Position numbers and translations under genes: made by a program | Assembly: GCF_949987515.2 (NCBI RefSeq) | Contig: NC_082699.1 | Coordinates: 75,488,281 to 75,552,280, forward strand | Direction: 5' to 3' | DNA: 64,000 bases | DNA from: Delphinus delphis | Lineage: Eukaryota > Chordata > Mammalia > Artiodactyla > Delphinidae | The notes under the pieces: generated by a model | Database searches by the model: none | What the model was told of the DNA's origin: nothing | Seen by the model: the letters and a program-made list of their open reading frames with translations, nothing else | Shown here: positions 12,391 through 24,140 of the stretch, one piece after another | Position numbering within the stretch: the first letter of the stretch is position 1 | How the letters are laid out: every line of letters begins with the position of its first letter

Positions 12391-13060
12391 AGATTTTTCT
12401 CAGCTTTATTGACGTAGGTGGCATGGCGTAATGGTGACGTCATGGGGCTCAAGAGACAACACGTGTTTGCTGGCTGCGGCTTCTGTGCTGTAACCCTTCC
12501 CACTGCACCCAACATACACGCACCATGTGAATCAGCAGCCGTCTCCCCTCCTGTGCGTGGACGTTCGTGTCTGTAGTGGTGTGACAGCAGAGATTTCAGA
12601 GCGCAGAAGATCCAGAAGCAGAAAGGAAGGAGTACGGGACAGCATGGCCTGTTTTCTGCCACTTCCTGGTGACCTGAGTAGCACAGGCCAGACAATGACA
12701 GTCAGAAGTTACTGCAAATAGTCAAGAGAGATTTCCAGAATATCTGGGCAGTTGCCACATCGCGTCAGGGCCCAGGGAGTCAAATGAGGCATTGTGAAAA
12801 GGAGAAGGTGGTTCTCCATCCGTCAGTAGGGAATGCAGACAGGGTGGGAATCCCCAGAAAGGGAAGCTGGGAGCAGGCAGGAGCTGCAGGTAGGGCAGTG
12901 GGAGTGGTCTGTCCAGAGGGTGGGCCACGATGAGCTCCTTGTCTGCAGAAAATGTAGGAAAAATCATAACGCGGCTGACCAAGCTGAGTCTGCCTGTTAG
13001 TTTCACCATGACGAGAAATTCTAAAGGCCCTGAGCCATGAGATACCCTTCACTGAAAACA
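12391..13060. other. GC-richer unassigned block
   Basis: This block is visibly richer in G and C than its flanks, includes scattered CpGs, and has two minus-strand open frames of about 100 codons (12387-12695 and 12780-13085). I see no domain, start context or splice pattern that would make it a gene, and I cannot name a repeat. A diverged retrocopy or a regulatory block are both possible. Confidence 0.35.
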
Positions 13061-14250
13061 AACAAACAAACAAAACAAAACACAACTTTTCAAGTTTTAA
13101 AAACTGCCTCAGTTACTGTTGAGTTCAATGTACACACAGGCACACACATAACATGTGTACACACACATATACTTGCTTCAAATTAGCATATTCTTATCAC
13201 TCATCTTTAAGTAAACATAGCATTCCATGTGCAGGTCAATTCTTAGACTTCTCAGTTTTAGAATCAGACCCTGACACACACGTGGACTCAGCTCCACAGG
13301 AGTGTTTCAAGAGTAACTCTGAAAGTTCGCAATCATCGAGCTTGCTTTGAGTGGTCTGTGTTTCCACATTAAAACAGAAGATTCAAGGGGAGCAACGATG
13401 GCCCAGAGATTGCAAAGACAGAGACGAATACATGAGTTAGAGTGTGGTTCTGTCCTGCTATGTGCCCGTTTTTGGTCTGTGTTTAAAGTTTAAAACAGGG
13501 AAGCAATGTATGGGTTGGGAGGTGTGGGATTCCTGTATGACGAGTGCACACTTCAGTGAAGTATTTTATCTAATTTAGTCATTGTAAACTTGAATGTGGG
13601 TCTTCTTTTTAATTGTTGTAGAACCAGACAACAATACAGAAAATAGCAATCGTTACTAATTACCACCGGGTCACAAAGAGCAGGGAGTGGCAGAGGTAAT
13701 CTGAATCCCATGGCCATCTTCACTGGCTCAAGTCATAGCCCTGGCCTCATGGGCCAGAAGCTCTGAGTCTTGTCCAAAAACGTGTGAGTGGGCAACAGGG
13801 GGAATGGGGATCCATTTCCAGATTTCTGCTCTTCAATACCAATATTATGTGTCTCATAACACATCTTGTTGGTAGTCAGGATTGCATATACAAAGCCCAG
13901 GCTACTTAGTAAATCAGATGTGATCTCTGTACTCTCCTTAGTTACGTTTTGTATTCCTTGCTCTATTAAAGCTTCATCAGTCCATGGCTTCTTAAGCTGG
14001 AGAAGCTGCTGACACTGTGTTACTGAGGGAAGAAAGTGCTACTGATGGAATAAAGATGGGGGTGCTAGGGGAGGGAGATTCTGAGTCAGAATTAGAGATT
14101 CAACGATCCGATCACATTAACACACCTCTGAAGACAGAAAAAAGTTTTCATTTTAGCAAGTGGGTGAGAAGATCATGCTGTAAAGAGCAGGAAGATGTGG
14201 GCAAAAGTACTTGACACTTAGCACTTTGTGCATCTGTTCCTCTAAGATTC
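13061..14250. other. Unassigned DNA with a short (CA)-rich patch
   Basis: A CAAA/AAAC run at 13058-13082 and an imperfect (CA/TG) patch at 13131-13170 are the only repeats seen. No gene. Confidence 0.4.
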
Positions 14251-14312
14251 CCCCCCTTCCTTCCCTCCTTCCTTCCTTCTTTCCTTCGTTCCTTCCATTC
14301 TTCATTCCCTTC
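14251..14312. repeat. (TTCC)n microsatellite
   Basis: Imperfect TTCC tetranucleotide array following a run of seven C bases. Its interruptions ('ttcgttcc', 'ccattc') indicate some age. Confidence 0.9.
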
Positions 14313-14436
14313 TTTATCTTGACTAATACATTAAACATATCCTAAGTGCTAGATTCTGTTTTAGAGGCTGAGAATCAGCAATGAACATAACAAAGGACTT
14401 GCCCTCTTGGAGATGTTCATATATATATGAACCATC

Positions 14437-14476
<40 letters not shown>

Positions 14477-15070
14477 TATATGGCAGCAAATAAATATATG
14501 TTATATTCTCAGTGATATTAATTGTGAGGAAAAAATAAAGCAGGCTAAGAGGGTAAGGATGATGGAGATGGGATTTGCTCTTGTAGGATGTGAATAATGT
14601 GAGTTTAGGGAAGGATGTTCTCTGGAGATGAGAGATGAACAGACACACAAATGAAGTAATAAAGCAACAATCGATCGTATGGATATTCTGGGGAGAATGC
14701 TTCAGGCACAGAAATTATCAAGGCGTGAGGTGGGAGTGGGACTCCTGTGTTCAAAGAAGACTAAAAAAATCAAGATTATCTGCAGCCAGAGAAGCAAGGA
14801 AGCCATAAGAATAAAGGTAGGAGAGGTGACAGGCTGCTGTGCCTGGTGACGCTGGTAGATCACGTCAGGAACTTGCTGGTGTGTTCCAGATGTGATGAGA
14901 ACACTTCTGAGAACAGAAACTCGCTATGATTTTCATTTTAAAAAGACAAATCTAAATGCTGAATTGACAACGTTCACAAAGACAGAATTAGACAATTCTG
15001 GAAAACATTAGACATGTAGTGGGTACACACTGGACATTTAATGAAAGAAAGAATTAGATGAATGACTTAT
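14313..15070 (+). mobile_element. Ancient interspersed repeat, family uncertain, with (TA)n
   Basis: Shows the widespread mammalian pattern 'cctaagtgctagattctg', 'gcaatgaacataacaaagg', 'gccctcttggag', and further on 'atgcttcaggcacagaaatt' and 'gcaaggaagccataag'. It contains a (TA)n run at 14441-14467. I recognise the pattern but not the exact family name. Confidence 0.45.
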
Positions 15071-17085
15071 TCCTTTCTCTGACATTTGTCACTTACAGTG
15101 TGAAAGAAGACAATATAGGGACCTGATGTATATTTACCGTATGAGTGCGTGGCTGAGAATCCAATGTTTGTCATTGTTTGCCTGCCTGTACCTAAACATC
15201 ACTTTATATTAGCTTGAGATCCTCCATTTGAGAGCAGCCATCCAGAGGGAGGGTGGACGTGTGACTTAGGATGGCTGATCAGAAGCCCTTTCCCAGCTCT
15301 TTGAATCAGTTCCTACATTGTTGTATGCAACTAGCTCAGACGGACCCAAGGAGGTGACCTCCACTGGCGTTCCAAGAACCTAGACTCCAAGGGGCAGCTT
15401 GCTGGGGTCTCCGGTCTCCAGTCTATCTCGCGCGTTTCCTGGAGCCGTTTCAATCTAATTAAGGCCATGTTGCTGAAGCTGTTGTAGTGCCTGTTACTGC
15501 CATGACCGTTTCACTTCCTATCCATCTTACCGCATCCTTGCATTCGGCCCTCAGCTTCTGCATGACTGATATTAAGTGATCACACCTGGAACTTTCTCAG
15601 GAATGCCTTGGACACTGGAGCCATATTGCCAACGGGTAGAAAGCTCTGAAAGTACCTAAGAGTTGAGTTTTACACTTCCCACTACCTTGACCCCTATAGA
15701 CAGAGCCCACCCTTAATGGCTAACTGGTTTGATGCAAAAGCACAGGAGCCTTTGCCCTGAGGAAAGACCAACTCTGAGACCTCCTGCATGCTCTAGAGCT
15801 CCCCGCAGGATCTGGCTCCGTCTGGGGCTTCTGAAATTGCAGACTGGCTTGGCTCTTCTCATTCCCTTACATGCCTTGATCACCCCCTTATTATTTTCTT
15901 CTGGTCAGATTTAGAAAACCAAAAATATAGGTCACCCACTTAACTATGAATTTCAGCTAAACAACAGTTTTTTGTTCGTTCATTTGTTTATCTTGGTTTG
16001 CTTCTAATATAAGTATACGCGATGTGATGAGACACAGTTATACTAGTAACTTATTTGTTGCTTATTTGCAAATTCAAACTTAACCAGGTGTCCTGTAGCG
16101 TATCTGGCAACTGTCCCTGGAAACCCTCCCTTGGAAAATGACCTGCATCCGTATTCTTTACTGAGAGTCTGCTTCTGGGAAAATCTCTTCTAAAACAGAC
16201 AGCTGAAGTCAGTTTCTGTTGTTTACAGCCAGTGAGCCTGGGTGAGGCAGATGTGTTCTGATTCCAGAGTTGTCCATTCAGGAGAATATCTAACCTTACA
16301 GTCCTATAGCGACCGACCATGAAAGTAGACACTGGGTTGGATTTTATTTGTTGCTCTCTCCAGATCCATTTTCTACCCTTCTCCACTCTTGCCTATGGCC
16401 CCCAGGGGCATCCTCTGCCCTGTCTTGCCATATGACCTCTGGGTGGGTAAGAACTGTGGGAAGCCCACAGGAAGTCTGAGTATGGCAGGAGGTAGAGGCC
16501 CCCAGGTTCATGTTTCTGGTTGTTTCCCTGCCAGGCCAAGGTTCTGAGTGGCCATAACACCCTGATGAAGGTCCCAGCTCCCTCCAGGGCACCTCTTTTT
16601 ACAACTCCTGTTCTCTCCAGGTGTTAGTGACCACTGAATGCCTTTGAACTTTCAAGCCCAGGGATGACAGGATGCTCCAGCATCCCCTGTTCTTCTCCCT
16701 TAACCTGGCTCACGCTTGTAGAAAGGTCCCTCCATGAATCACTCTTTGGTCCACACTTTTCCATGTGTCCCACTGGGACCTCAGATAATACACATGTATG
16801 TATTAAAAACAAACAAACCTACCTACAGAAGACTAGTCTCATTTTATTACAATTAAATTAATTTACCAATAATATTAGGGATATTAATTTGCATATTATT
16901 TTGAATTTAATCAAATATACTCTTTTTCTCTAGAGTATTAATAGTACTAATGTGGACTCAGGTGCTGGGAGCCTGAAATATCAGATTTACTTAGCAATGA
17001 GAGGAGTTATTTAGAATGTTGCATTGCATTGATGATCAGAAAATGGACTTTGAAAAAAAGAAAAAGAAAGAAAAGGGACTTTGCA
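15071..17085. other. Unassigned DNA
   Basis: No named repeat. A small CpG cluster lies at about 15410-15450, including 'atctcgcgcgtttcc'. Open frames of up to 111 codons near 16051-16592 on the minus strand have no recognisable domain. Confidence 0.4.
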
Positions 17086-17089
17086 GCCT

Positions 17090-17270
17090 ATGAACATGTG
17101 TTTGTGTCCTGTACCTAATTTGGTATAAACCCTTAATTACTTCACCTTTATGGATTTCAATTTGACATCTGTAAAAAGAGAACAATTAATTTAATTAACC
17201 TTACATTGTGGGTTAACTATGAAGAAGAAACTAAGAACACATGTAAAGTTCTTAGCACAATATATTCTTA
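17090..17270 (+). mobile_element. MIR SINE relic
   Basis: The order 'cccttaattacttcacc', 'catctgtaaaaagagaacaa', 'cttacattgtgggtt' and 'catgtaaagttcttagcac' follows sense MIR from the splice-like core to the 3' end. Confidence 0.6.
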
Positions 17271-17344
17271 ACGGCATAGATTTGATAACTGATGGCCATT
17301 GTACCCATTTATGTGTTATCATTGGATTTAACCTGCAGGTTTCC

Positions 17345-17425
17345 TCATTTCTATGATAATGATACTTTGCAGGGTTTTTGTGAGAATGATAGGAAACCTA
17401 TATGCAATGTATTACCCCATAAATG
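17345..17425 (+). mobile_element. MIR 3'-half fragment
   Basis: 'cagggtttttgtgagaatga' followed by 'acctatatgcaatgta' resembles the MIR 'gggttgttgtgaggattaaatga...' block. Confidence 0.35.
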
Positions 17426-17429
17426 GCAG

Positions 17430-18024
17430 GTACAATTATCACGAGGTACAATTATCTCTCGAAGAGATGCAAAGACAGCCCAGGTACAAGAAAATGGTTT
17501 CCAGCCCCTCTCCAAGTATGTCACAAATTGCAAAGGAGACCACAACAAAAATGATATTCTCATGGGAGATTTTAAAAGGTTAAATAATTCTAAGTATAGA
17601 AAGTTTTGTGGCCGATCACCAGTAACTGGTCTTAATCTTCCTGACTGCTAAGAAGACTCTCGTTCCATTTCCCCATTGGGTATTCACTACAATATCTTTA
17701 GATCCTAATAGGAATAAGCCTGAGGATATTCTGAGGCCAGTTCCTGCCAGAAACACACATGTCACCTTCCTATAAATATGCTCTCTGGTAACCAGTGTAA
17801 CCTGAGGCTGCTGGGGGGAGGCAGGGGCAGCAGAAATTCCTAAGTCTAGAGGCAAGGATGCATGGTCCCTTCTTAATGCCGTGATACAATTACATCAATG
17901 ACAAATATATTTGAGGGTTAGTATCCAGGACAAGGGATATATTTAACCTGTTTTACTCCTCAATGCTCAGACCATTTCTTTATTGTGTTAACTCTTTCAT
18001 AATAAAGATTAAGAGAGACATAGA
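17430..18024. other. Unassigned DNA
   Basis: No named repeat. A frame open from 17292 to 17651 (119 codons) has neither a domain nor exon boundaries. Confidence 0.4.
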
Positions 18025-18170
18025 GTTGGGAATTCCCTGGGGGTCCAGTGGTTAGGACTCTGCACTTTCACTGCTGGGGTGTGGGTTCAATCCCTGGTTG
18101 GGGAACTAAGACCCTACAAGCCATGCAGCACAGCCCCCCAAAAAAAGTGAGAGAGAGAGAGAGAGAGAGA
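18025..18170 (+). mobile_element. Short tRNA-derived SINE of the cetartiodactyl type, (GA)n tail
   Basis: Begins 'ttgggaattccctgggggtc' and carries 'gtggttaggactctgcac', the B-box-like 'gggttcaatccctgg' and 'ggggaactaagaccctac', the tRNA-Glu-related short SINE pattern shared by ruminants and whales. It ends in seven A bases at 18141-18147 followed by a (GA)n microsatellite at 18148-18170. The similar flanks 'agagacatagag' and 'agagaaatagaat' may be a target-site duplication. Confidence 0.88.
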
Positions 18171-19400
18171 AATAGAATCTTCAAGTATACCTCCTTCTTG
18201 CATAATATGCTCCCTTGGCTTTGTTGCCTTAAAAATGATGTCCAGACTCATTTTCCTGACAAACATGGGATGTTCTTCATGTAGGTCTCATCTTTACCTC
18301 TCCGCATCTTTTCTGGTCCATAACCAGCCCAACTTGTTATCATTAATCTCCGACCTGGAGAGGCAGCTCAGGTACACAAACAGTGACCACACCTACCTTT
18401 GCATTTCCCTCATTTCACCTCCATGGAACAGATGATTTTTTTTAACAGGCTTACAGAGAGTCTTATTTTCTCTTTTGTTCAGTTTTCCATGGCTCATTCC
18501 CCCACCAAACAGTAAAGCTTCTGTATTCAGTTCCAGTCTATGAGCCTAGATGAGATAAACTAAGGAATCCGGCTCTTATATCAGGCCAGTGATTTTCCAT
18601 GATCATTGCCAACAGCATGCTAGAAAGTGTGACCATTCTGTCTTCTCTGTGCTGCATCCTTTAAAAATTACTGTGCACCAACTGAAGGACACGGGAGGCG
18701 TAATCTCAGCATTTCATCTGCTATGAAATATAGTGAAGTCGGTAGGGAAGTATTTTTCTAAGTTTTCAATCAGTGAACAAAATGAATCCTGGAGGTTCAC
18801 TGGTGGTCAGCCTAGTTCATCAGGATATAATCTTCAGAGTGATTTGGGTGTCAAATGCTTAACCCAAGAAGGAAAAAACGATACTCATTCCCTCTGAGTG
18901 TGTTTTTTTCACACACAATAAGAAACTTCTGATGGCAGCTCCAAACTGGTTAAGGAGTCTGAGGTCATGCCTGCCCATCATCTCTGCTCTTTCAGGCATA
19001 GACATACCCCAAAGCTGACAGAGATGTGCAAATTAAGGAAAAGATGAGATCGGAAGAGGGAATCACTAAGAAAACTCAGATGGCAAGGTATTTGGTTTTT
19101 TGTAGACGAAATACTTCATTGTAAGTAGGTGTGAACTAGAACGGCTGAGAAAGCAAGGTCGGGGCTCGGTGGAGGAGAAGGTGTCATTTCCAGAACCAGA
19201 CAAGTGCTATCTCCAAGCAGAGAGACCTCTGATGTGCAGTCTTTAGTGGATGGCGTGGCATATGCTGCTCTAGGAGGATATGCTAGCGTTCTTTTATTTC
19301 AGCTGGCACTGAGGGACAAGCTTATGACTTCTGAGGAAATCACTACTGGTGGAAGAGTAGCAGAACGTAGGTTTTATGATGCTTTAAGAGTAGCAAAGCT
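18171..19400. other. Unassigned DNA
   Basis: No repeat or gene recognised. A 74-codon frame at 19204-19428 runs into the following SINE, and its non-SINE part matches nothing I know. Confidence 0.4.
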
Positions 19401-19604
19401 GGGGCTTCCCTGGTGGCGCAGTGGTTGAGAGTCCGCCTGCCGATGCAGGGGACGCGGGTTCGTGCCCCGATCCGGGAAGATCCCACATGCCAGGGAGGGG
19501 CTGGGCCCATGAGCCATGGCTGCTGAGCCTGCACATCCGGAGCCTGTGCTCTGCAACGGGAGAGGCCACAACAGTGAGAGGCCCGTGTACCGAAAAAAAA
19601 AAAA
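19401..19604 (+). mobile_element. CHR-type SINE
   Basis: Full-length plus-strand copy, from 'ggggcttccctggtggcgca' to 'ggcccgtgtaccg' and a 12-base A tail. Its two CGGGA motifs (19473-19477 and 19557-19561, 84 bases apart) are the sites between which another copy in this window is deleted. I see no clear target-site duplication. Confidence 0.95.
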
Positions 19605-21905
19605 TAGGACAATAGACACAAATATTTCAAAACATTTTTATTAATAGCATCCTTTTGATTGCTTCACTAGAACAAAATTAGTTACAAGGGGAAGAATTTG
19701 ATAAAGGAATATAAAAATATAAAACTACTACTTTCTTCCAATGCAAACATGTGACAATAAATTCCGAGGTCAGCCATTCCCCAGCCTATCTCCGTTATAG
19801 TGATCCAGTACCCCGTGCTAAAGTAGTAGGGACATTGCAAGAAAATACTGTGGATGCCGTTACTAAGATTCTCTTTGAGGCTTATGCGATATTCTAACAT
19901 AAAATATTTACCCATAAGCCTTAGAAAGAGGGTTTATGGATCTAGGCTTTGCTTTTTTTTTTTCTTTCGCTTGTCACAAGGACATCTCTTGTGTTTTCCT
20001 TCACATTCAACATTCATAGATTAGAGGAAGCCCACATTTAATACCCTCTAACTTCCAAGTAGTAAAGGAAATTAAGTCAAGGTTACCAGAGAGCAGGTTA
20101 ATAGATGCTGGGCAGCAAGAATAACATTGGCCAGTCCTATAGTTAATACTCCTCTTCCTAAATTCTCATATCTATTCAATCATGTGATAGCCAGTATTCT
20201 CTTCTGGTTTAATTATTGTCAGGAGGAGGCCAAGATTCCGTGGACTCTGTCAGACCACACCTAAACACTGGTGGACATTTCGCCAACTATTTGTGTAGGT
20301 AGGGTTTTGCTGCATTAAAAATTTTGTATCCCTTTAGCAGTCGTGTGCAGAAATCCCTCTGCTTGCATAATCAGAAAGTCACATTACAGAGAGAGAAAAA
20401 AAAAAAGATACCAGGAGAATATACCAGGCCAAAATTTAGGACACTTGTTAGTCAAAAACTTATAAATGTAGGACAATGTCTATATAAATAATAATGCATA
20501 TATAAATAACCTTAACATGAGTATTTCATTGAACAGAATACTGTCTATTTTAGAACAGTTGCAAGAAATAATCCTTAGATGGTGGGAGAATGCCAAGCAC
20601 AATAGGATACACGTAGAACGTGCTCAAGACTGTCGTTAGTGGGATGTTACAATCCTTTCAAGGTATCATTATCCATAATACAGCAGCTAATATTTATCAA
20701 GTGCTTCTCATAAGCCAGTCATCGGTGCATAGGAAGAACTCAAGAAACATGTTTTGAATGAAAAGAACGGCAAGAAAAAGCAAACAAAATAAACATTACT
20801 GTCATGCTTGGAACTTCCCAGAGTCCATCACACTGGGTTGAAAGCACAGTACTGAGCCTTAGGAGCAAGTCCTTGTGGGAGACCGACATACAGCCACCAC
20901 AGAGAGATGCAAAAGGGGCTAAAGAGAGCTACGTGCAGAGTTCCATACTATACAGAAGTGGCATGAGGACGCTGTCTGTAGTTGCTGGAGAAAACCATTT
21001 TACGTTAGAAAAACAAGCAGAGGGCGGGTAAAATGTTCTCTGTGTTTGGGAACTAACTTATGGGGCAGCCAGGATTTATCCCATACACTCTGGTTCAAGC
21101 CATTTATTAGTGAGTGGTCCCCAAGGTAGAGTTCTCTTTTCTCTGGATCCCCAAATTGGTCTGTTAATGTTATAATTTTCAATCATACTTTTCTCATTTT
21201 TTAAAATTAAAGTATTTGATATGGTGCATATATATTTATATATGTGAATATATATGGTAATGCATTACGACATATATAGTTGTAACATAAAGATACACTT
21301 ATAGCAGGTGCATGTTCATTTTAAGCTTACATGCATTTAACAGTTTTTTTAAAAGTGATAACTAAATTAGGGCATAATTGTGTGCCGCCCACTGGTGTTC
21401 CTAAAGTGTAAGCCAATTGCTCCAGTCTTTAAATCAAGAGCACAAAAATAAACAACCCTTCTCTGAGTTGGAATGTGTTCAATTACTCTCAATAGCTTTC
21501 AAGTTGATAGTCAAGAGGCATCATTATTTCAAAAGCTATTAGTTCCTATAGATTAAATTATATCTAACGCTCACCACCCCCAACCCCATTAAAATACCAG
21601 GACACTTTAGACCATTCTCTCCGCTTTCTCGGGGGCTCCATTAGCATCACGAGAAACTCAACACTGTGAATTGGCAAGTAATTAAATGGAGCATGTGATG
21701 AGATTCTGAAGCCTCGTGTCTATTTGGAGGAAGCTCAAGTGTCTCATGTGAGTTGAGGTATCTGAGGACTTCTGTCATCTGAAAACACGATTCTTAGAGC
21801 AGGGCAGACCACATCGTGCTGCTGATGGGGAAAATAATGGACACTGCTCTATCGAGAGGAACAGAGTGAAGTCACTTGGCATGGTAAACCTTCACAGCCG
21901 GTTGG
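19605..21905. other. Unassigned AT-rich DNA
   Basis: No gene. An A-rich run lies at 20395-20406, and a TA-rich stretch at 21220-21275 ('catatatatttatatatgtg') could fold but looks like simple low-complexity DNA. Confidence 0.4.
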
Positions 21906-21909
21906 AGCT

Positions 21910-22095
21910 GAGGAAATTCACTGTCTTTCAAGAAACTGTTATTAAGCATTTATAATGCATCAAGCTCTATACAAAGTGAAGAAATAAGACAAATTTCCTG
22001 TCCTCAGGGTCTCATATGCCAGTTGAGCAGACATATAAACAAATACATTCACAATGCCGTGTCTTAAATCCATGAATGAATCAATAAACGAGGTT
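21910..22095 (+). mobile_element. Ancient interspersed repeat, family uncertain
   Basis: 'attaagcatttataatgcat', 'caagctctatacaaagtgaa', 'cctgtcctcagggtctcata' and 'agacatataaacaaatacat' follow the common ancient pattern 'tattgagcacctac...gtgctggggata...ccctgccctcatggagct...aaacaaat'. Confidence 0.5.
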
Positions 22096-22469
22096 TGTAA
22101 CTTTGCCCCAGTTCTTCAAATTGACCTGCACGTCTCCCTAACCTGTCTCGCTGTGCTGACATATAAATGCCGCTGGAGGACCAGGAACAGTTTTGTAGCA
22201 TTTGCTCTATGTTTTTTTGATTGAAAAAATTTTCAGTTTCAGTTGAAAAAAATACATAAAATTACAGGGAAGAATATAACGACAATCCTTACCTGCAGCT
22301 CCCAGAATAAATCACAGCTGGAATCTGGTCATTGTCTGTTTTCATTTCAAAGAAAAAGGAGTTTATTGTTTCATAATATTGACACGGCTATTAAAAAATT
22401 TAACTCTGTAAAAAAGATGAAAATAAAAAATAAATCACTGCAAACCCCACTGCTTAAAAAGTAACTGTC

Positions 22470-22778
22470 GGGGCTTCCCTGGTGGCGCAGTGGTTGGGGA
22501 TCTGCCTGCTAATGCAGGCGACATGGGCTCGAGCCCTGGTCTGGGAGGATCCCACATGTCGTGGAGCAACTAAGCCCGTGAGCCACAACTACTGAGCCTG
22601 CGCGTCTGGAGCCTGTGCTCCGCAACAAGAGAGTCCGCAGTAGTGAGAGGCCCGCGCGCCGCGATGAAGAGTGACCCCCGCTCGCCACAACTAGAGAAAG
22701 CCCTTGCACAGAAATGAAGACCCAACACAGCAAAAATAAAAATAAATAAATAAATAAATGAAAGTACCCTTAATTAAA
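22470..22778 (+). mobile_element. Long-form CHR SINE with (AAAT)n tail and perfect target-site duplication
   Basis: A longer variant: after the usual body it continues 'gccgcgatgaagagtgaccc', 'ctcgccacaactagagaaag' and 'gaagacccaacacagc', then an AAAT tail (about 22733-22759). The 14-base duplication 'aaaaagtaactgtc' is perfect at 22456-22469 and 22779-22792, so the insertion limits are secure. The body is more diverged than the other copies ('gcagtggttggggatctgc'), consistent with a different subfamily. Confidence 0.95.
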
Positions 22779-22792
22779 AAAAAGTAACTGTC

Positions 22793-23220
22793 AGTAATAT
22801 CAGGTGTCATTGCAGGGGGCAGGTCTCAATGAGCGTAAACAAGTGTGCAGGGGAGTCCACGTGTTGAAGGACTGGGGAATTTTATTAAAAGGAGATTATT
22901 CTGCTCCACGTTACTTTTTTCTATCCCTGAGCCACCCATCAATCCATGTCCCTTTCCTTGTCTAATTTTTGTTTCGAAATAATCTCACTGTTTTTGACTC
23001 CATTTTGCTTGTTTCCTGAGGCGTTGGGTGTATGGGGCATTTTGTGATATAGTTTCAGTTTTCTACTTCATTTGCTCTTAAACTGCTTTTTCTTGCTCTT
23101 ACCTGTGTAACATTTACTTTTATATGTATGCCTCTTCTAGTTCGGCTTAATTCTTCTGACTCTTTCCACTTGACAGCTCTTAGACTCCTCCTTCAGCTCA
23201 TGTCAATCACTCCTTAGTAC
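22793..23220. other. Unassigned DNA
   Basis: Nothing recognised. Confidence 0.4.
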
Positions 23221-23221
23221 T

Positions 23222-23525
23222 GACTGGACCATTCTAATCGGCTGAGTGCCGTGCTAAGTCCTGGTTCCTGTTGCCCATGGGGGAGATAGACATGGAGCAA
23301 GCAAACAGCAAAGCAAAACTATAGTTACAAATATATATGAAGGAGGCAAACATGCAAATTGAGTAGAGCCCTCTTTTAGAGAGGGTGGGAAGGAAGCACT
23401 TCCCTACAAAAAGGGAAAGTTAAACTCAAACCTAAAGAATGACCAGACCAGCACTAGAGTAGTACCTGGCCTATGGTAGCTGCTTAATAAATATTTTCTG
23501 AAGGATTGAATACATTAATATGAAT
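23222..23525 (+). mobile_element. Ancient interspersed repeat plus LINE/MIR-type end
   Basis: 'gctgagtgccgtgctaagtc', 'gggggagatagacatggagc' and 'cttccctac' echo the same uncertain ancient family, followed at 23460-23510 by 'acctggcctatggtagctgc' and 'ttaataaatattttctgaag', an L2/MIR-style 3' end. Confidence 0.45.
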
Positions 23526-23783
23526 ATTAGGGAGCAGAACATTTAAGGAGAGGGACTTAGCAGTGCTCGGACCATTTCGCTGGACTCAGATATCCTAATA
23601 CATCCTCCTTTCTAGTTTTGACATCTCTTAGAATTATGATGATACTCATAATATAACTATTATTATCTTTATAGCTATTATGCATTGCCGCTGTACAGCA
23701 GGCCCTTGATGGGTCACTTTATATTGTTATCTCAATGAATTCTCACAAAATCACAAGATAAAAATTTCTGTGCGTGCAGCAGT

Positions 23784-23817
23784 GTTTTGTTTTGTTTTGT
23801 TTTGTTTTGTTTGTTTT
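23784..23817. repeat. (TTTTG)n microsatellite
   Basis: About six GTTTT units, immediately followed by a short segment ('tgggtgacttagaagaggtg') of the ancient repeat type. Confidence 0.9.
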
Positions 23818-23921
23818 CCACATCAGGAGTCTGGGTGACTTAGAAGAGGTGTCAGGTGAGCTGGGATTTGAAGGACAAATGGGAGTTCACAAGGTAAAAG
23901 GAAGGAAAAAATTACTCCAGA

Positions 23922-24125
23922 GGGCTTCCCTGGTGGCACAGTGGTTGAGAGTCCGCCTGCCGATGCAGGGGACGTGGGTTCATGCCCCGGTCCAGGAAGA
24001 TCCCACATGCCGCAGAGCGGCTGGGCCCGTGAGCCATGGCCGCTGAGCCTGCGCTTCCGGAGCCTGTGCTCCGCAACGGGAGAGGCCACAACAGTGAGAG
24101 GCCTGCGTACCACACACACACACAC
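23922..24125 (+). mobile_element. CHR-type SINE with (CA)n tail and target-site duplication
   Basis: Full-length plus-strand copy whose tail has become (CA)n (about 24111-24125). A 15-base duplication with one mismatch, 'aaaaattactccaga' (23907-23921) and 'aaaaattattccaga' (24126-24140), brackets the element. Confidence 0.96.
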
Positions 24126-24140
24126 AAAAATTATTCCAGA

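Noticed and set aside
14245..14470. Possible CRISPR-like or tandem array
   Set aside because: Simple TTCC and TA microsatellites without spacers, in mammalian DNA.
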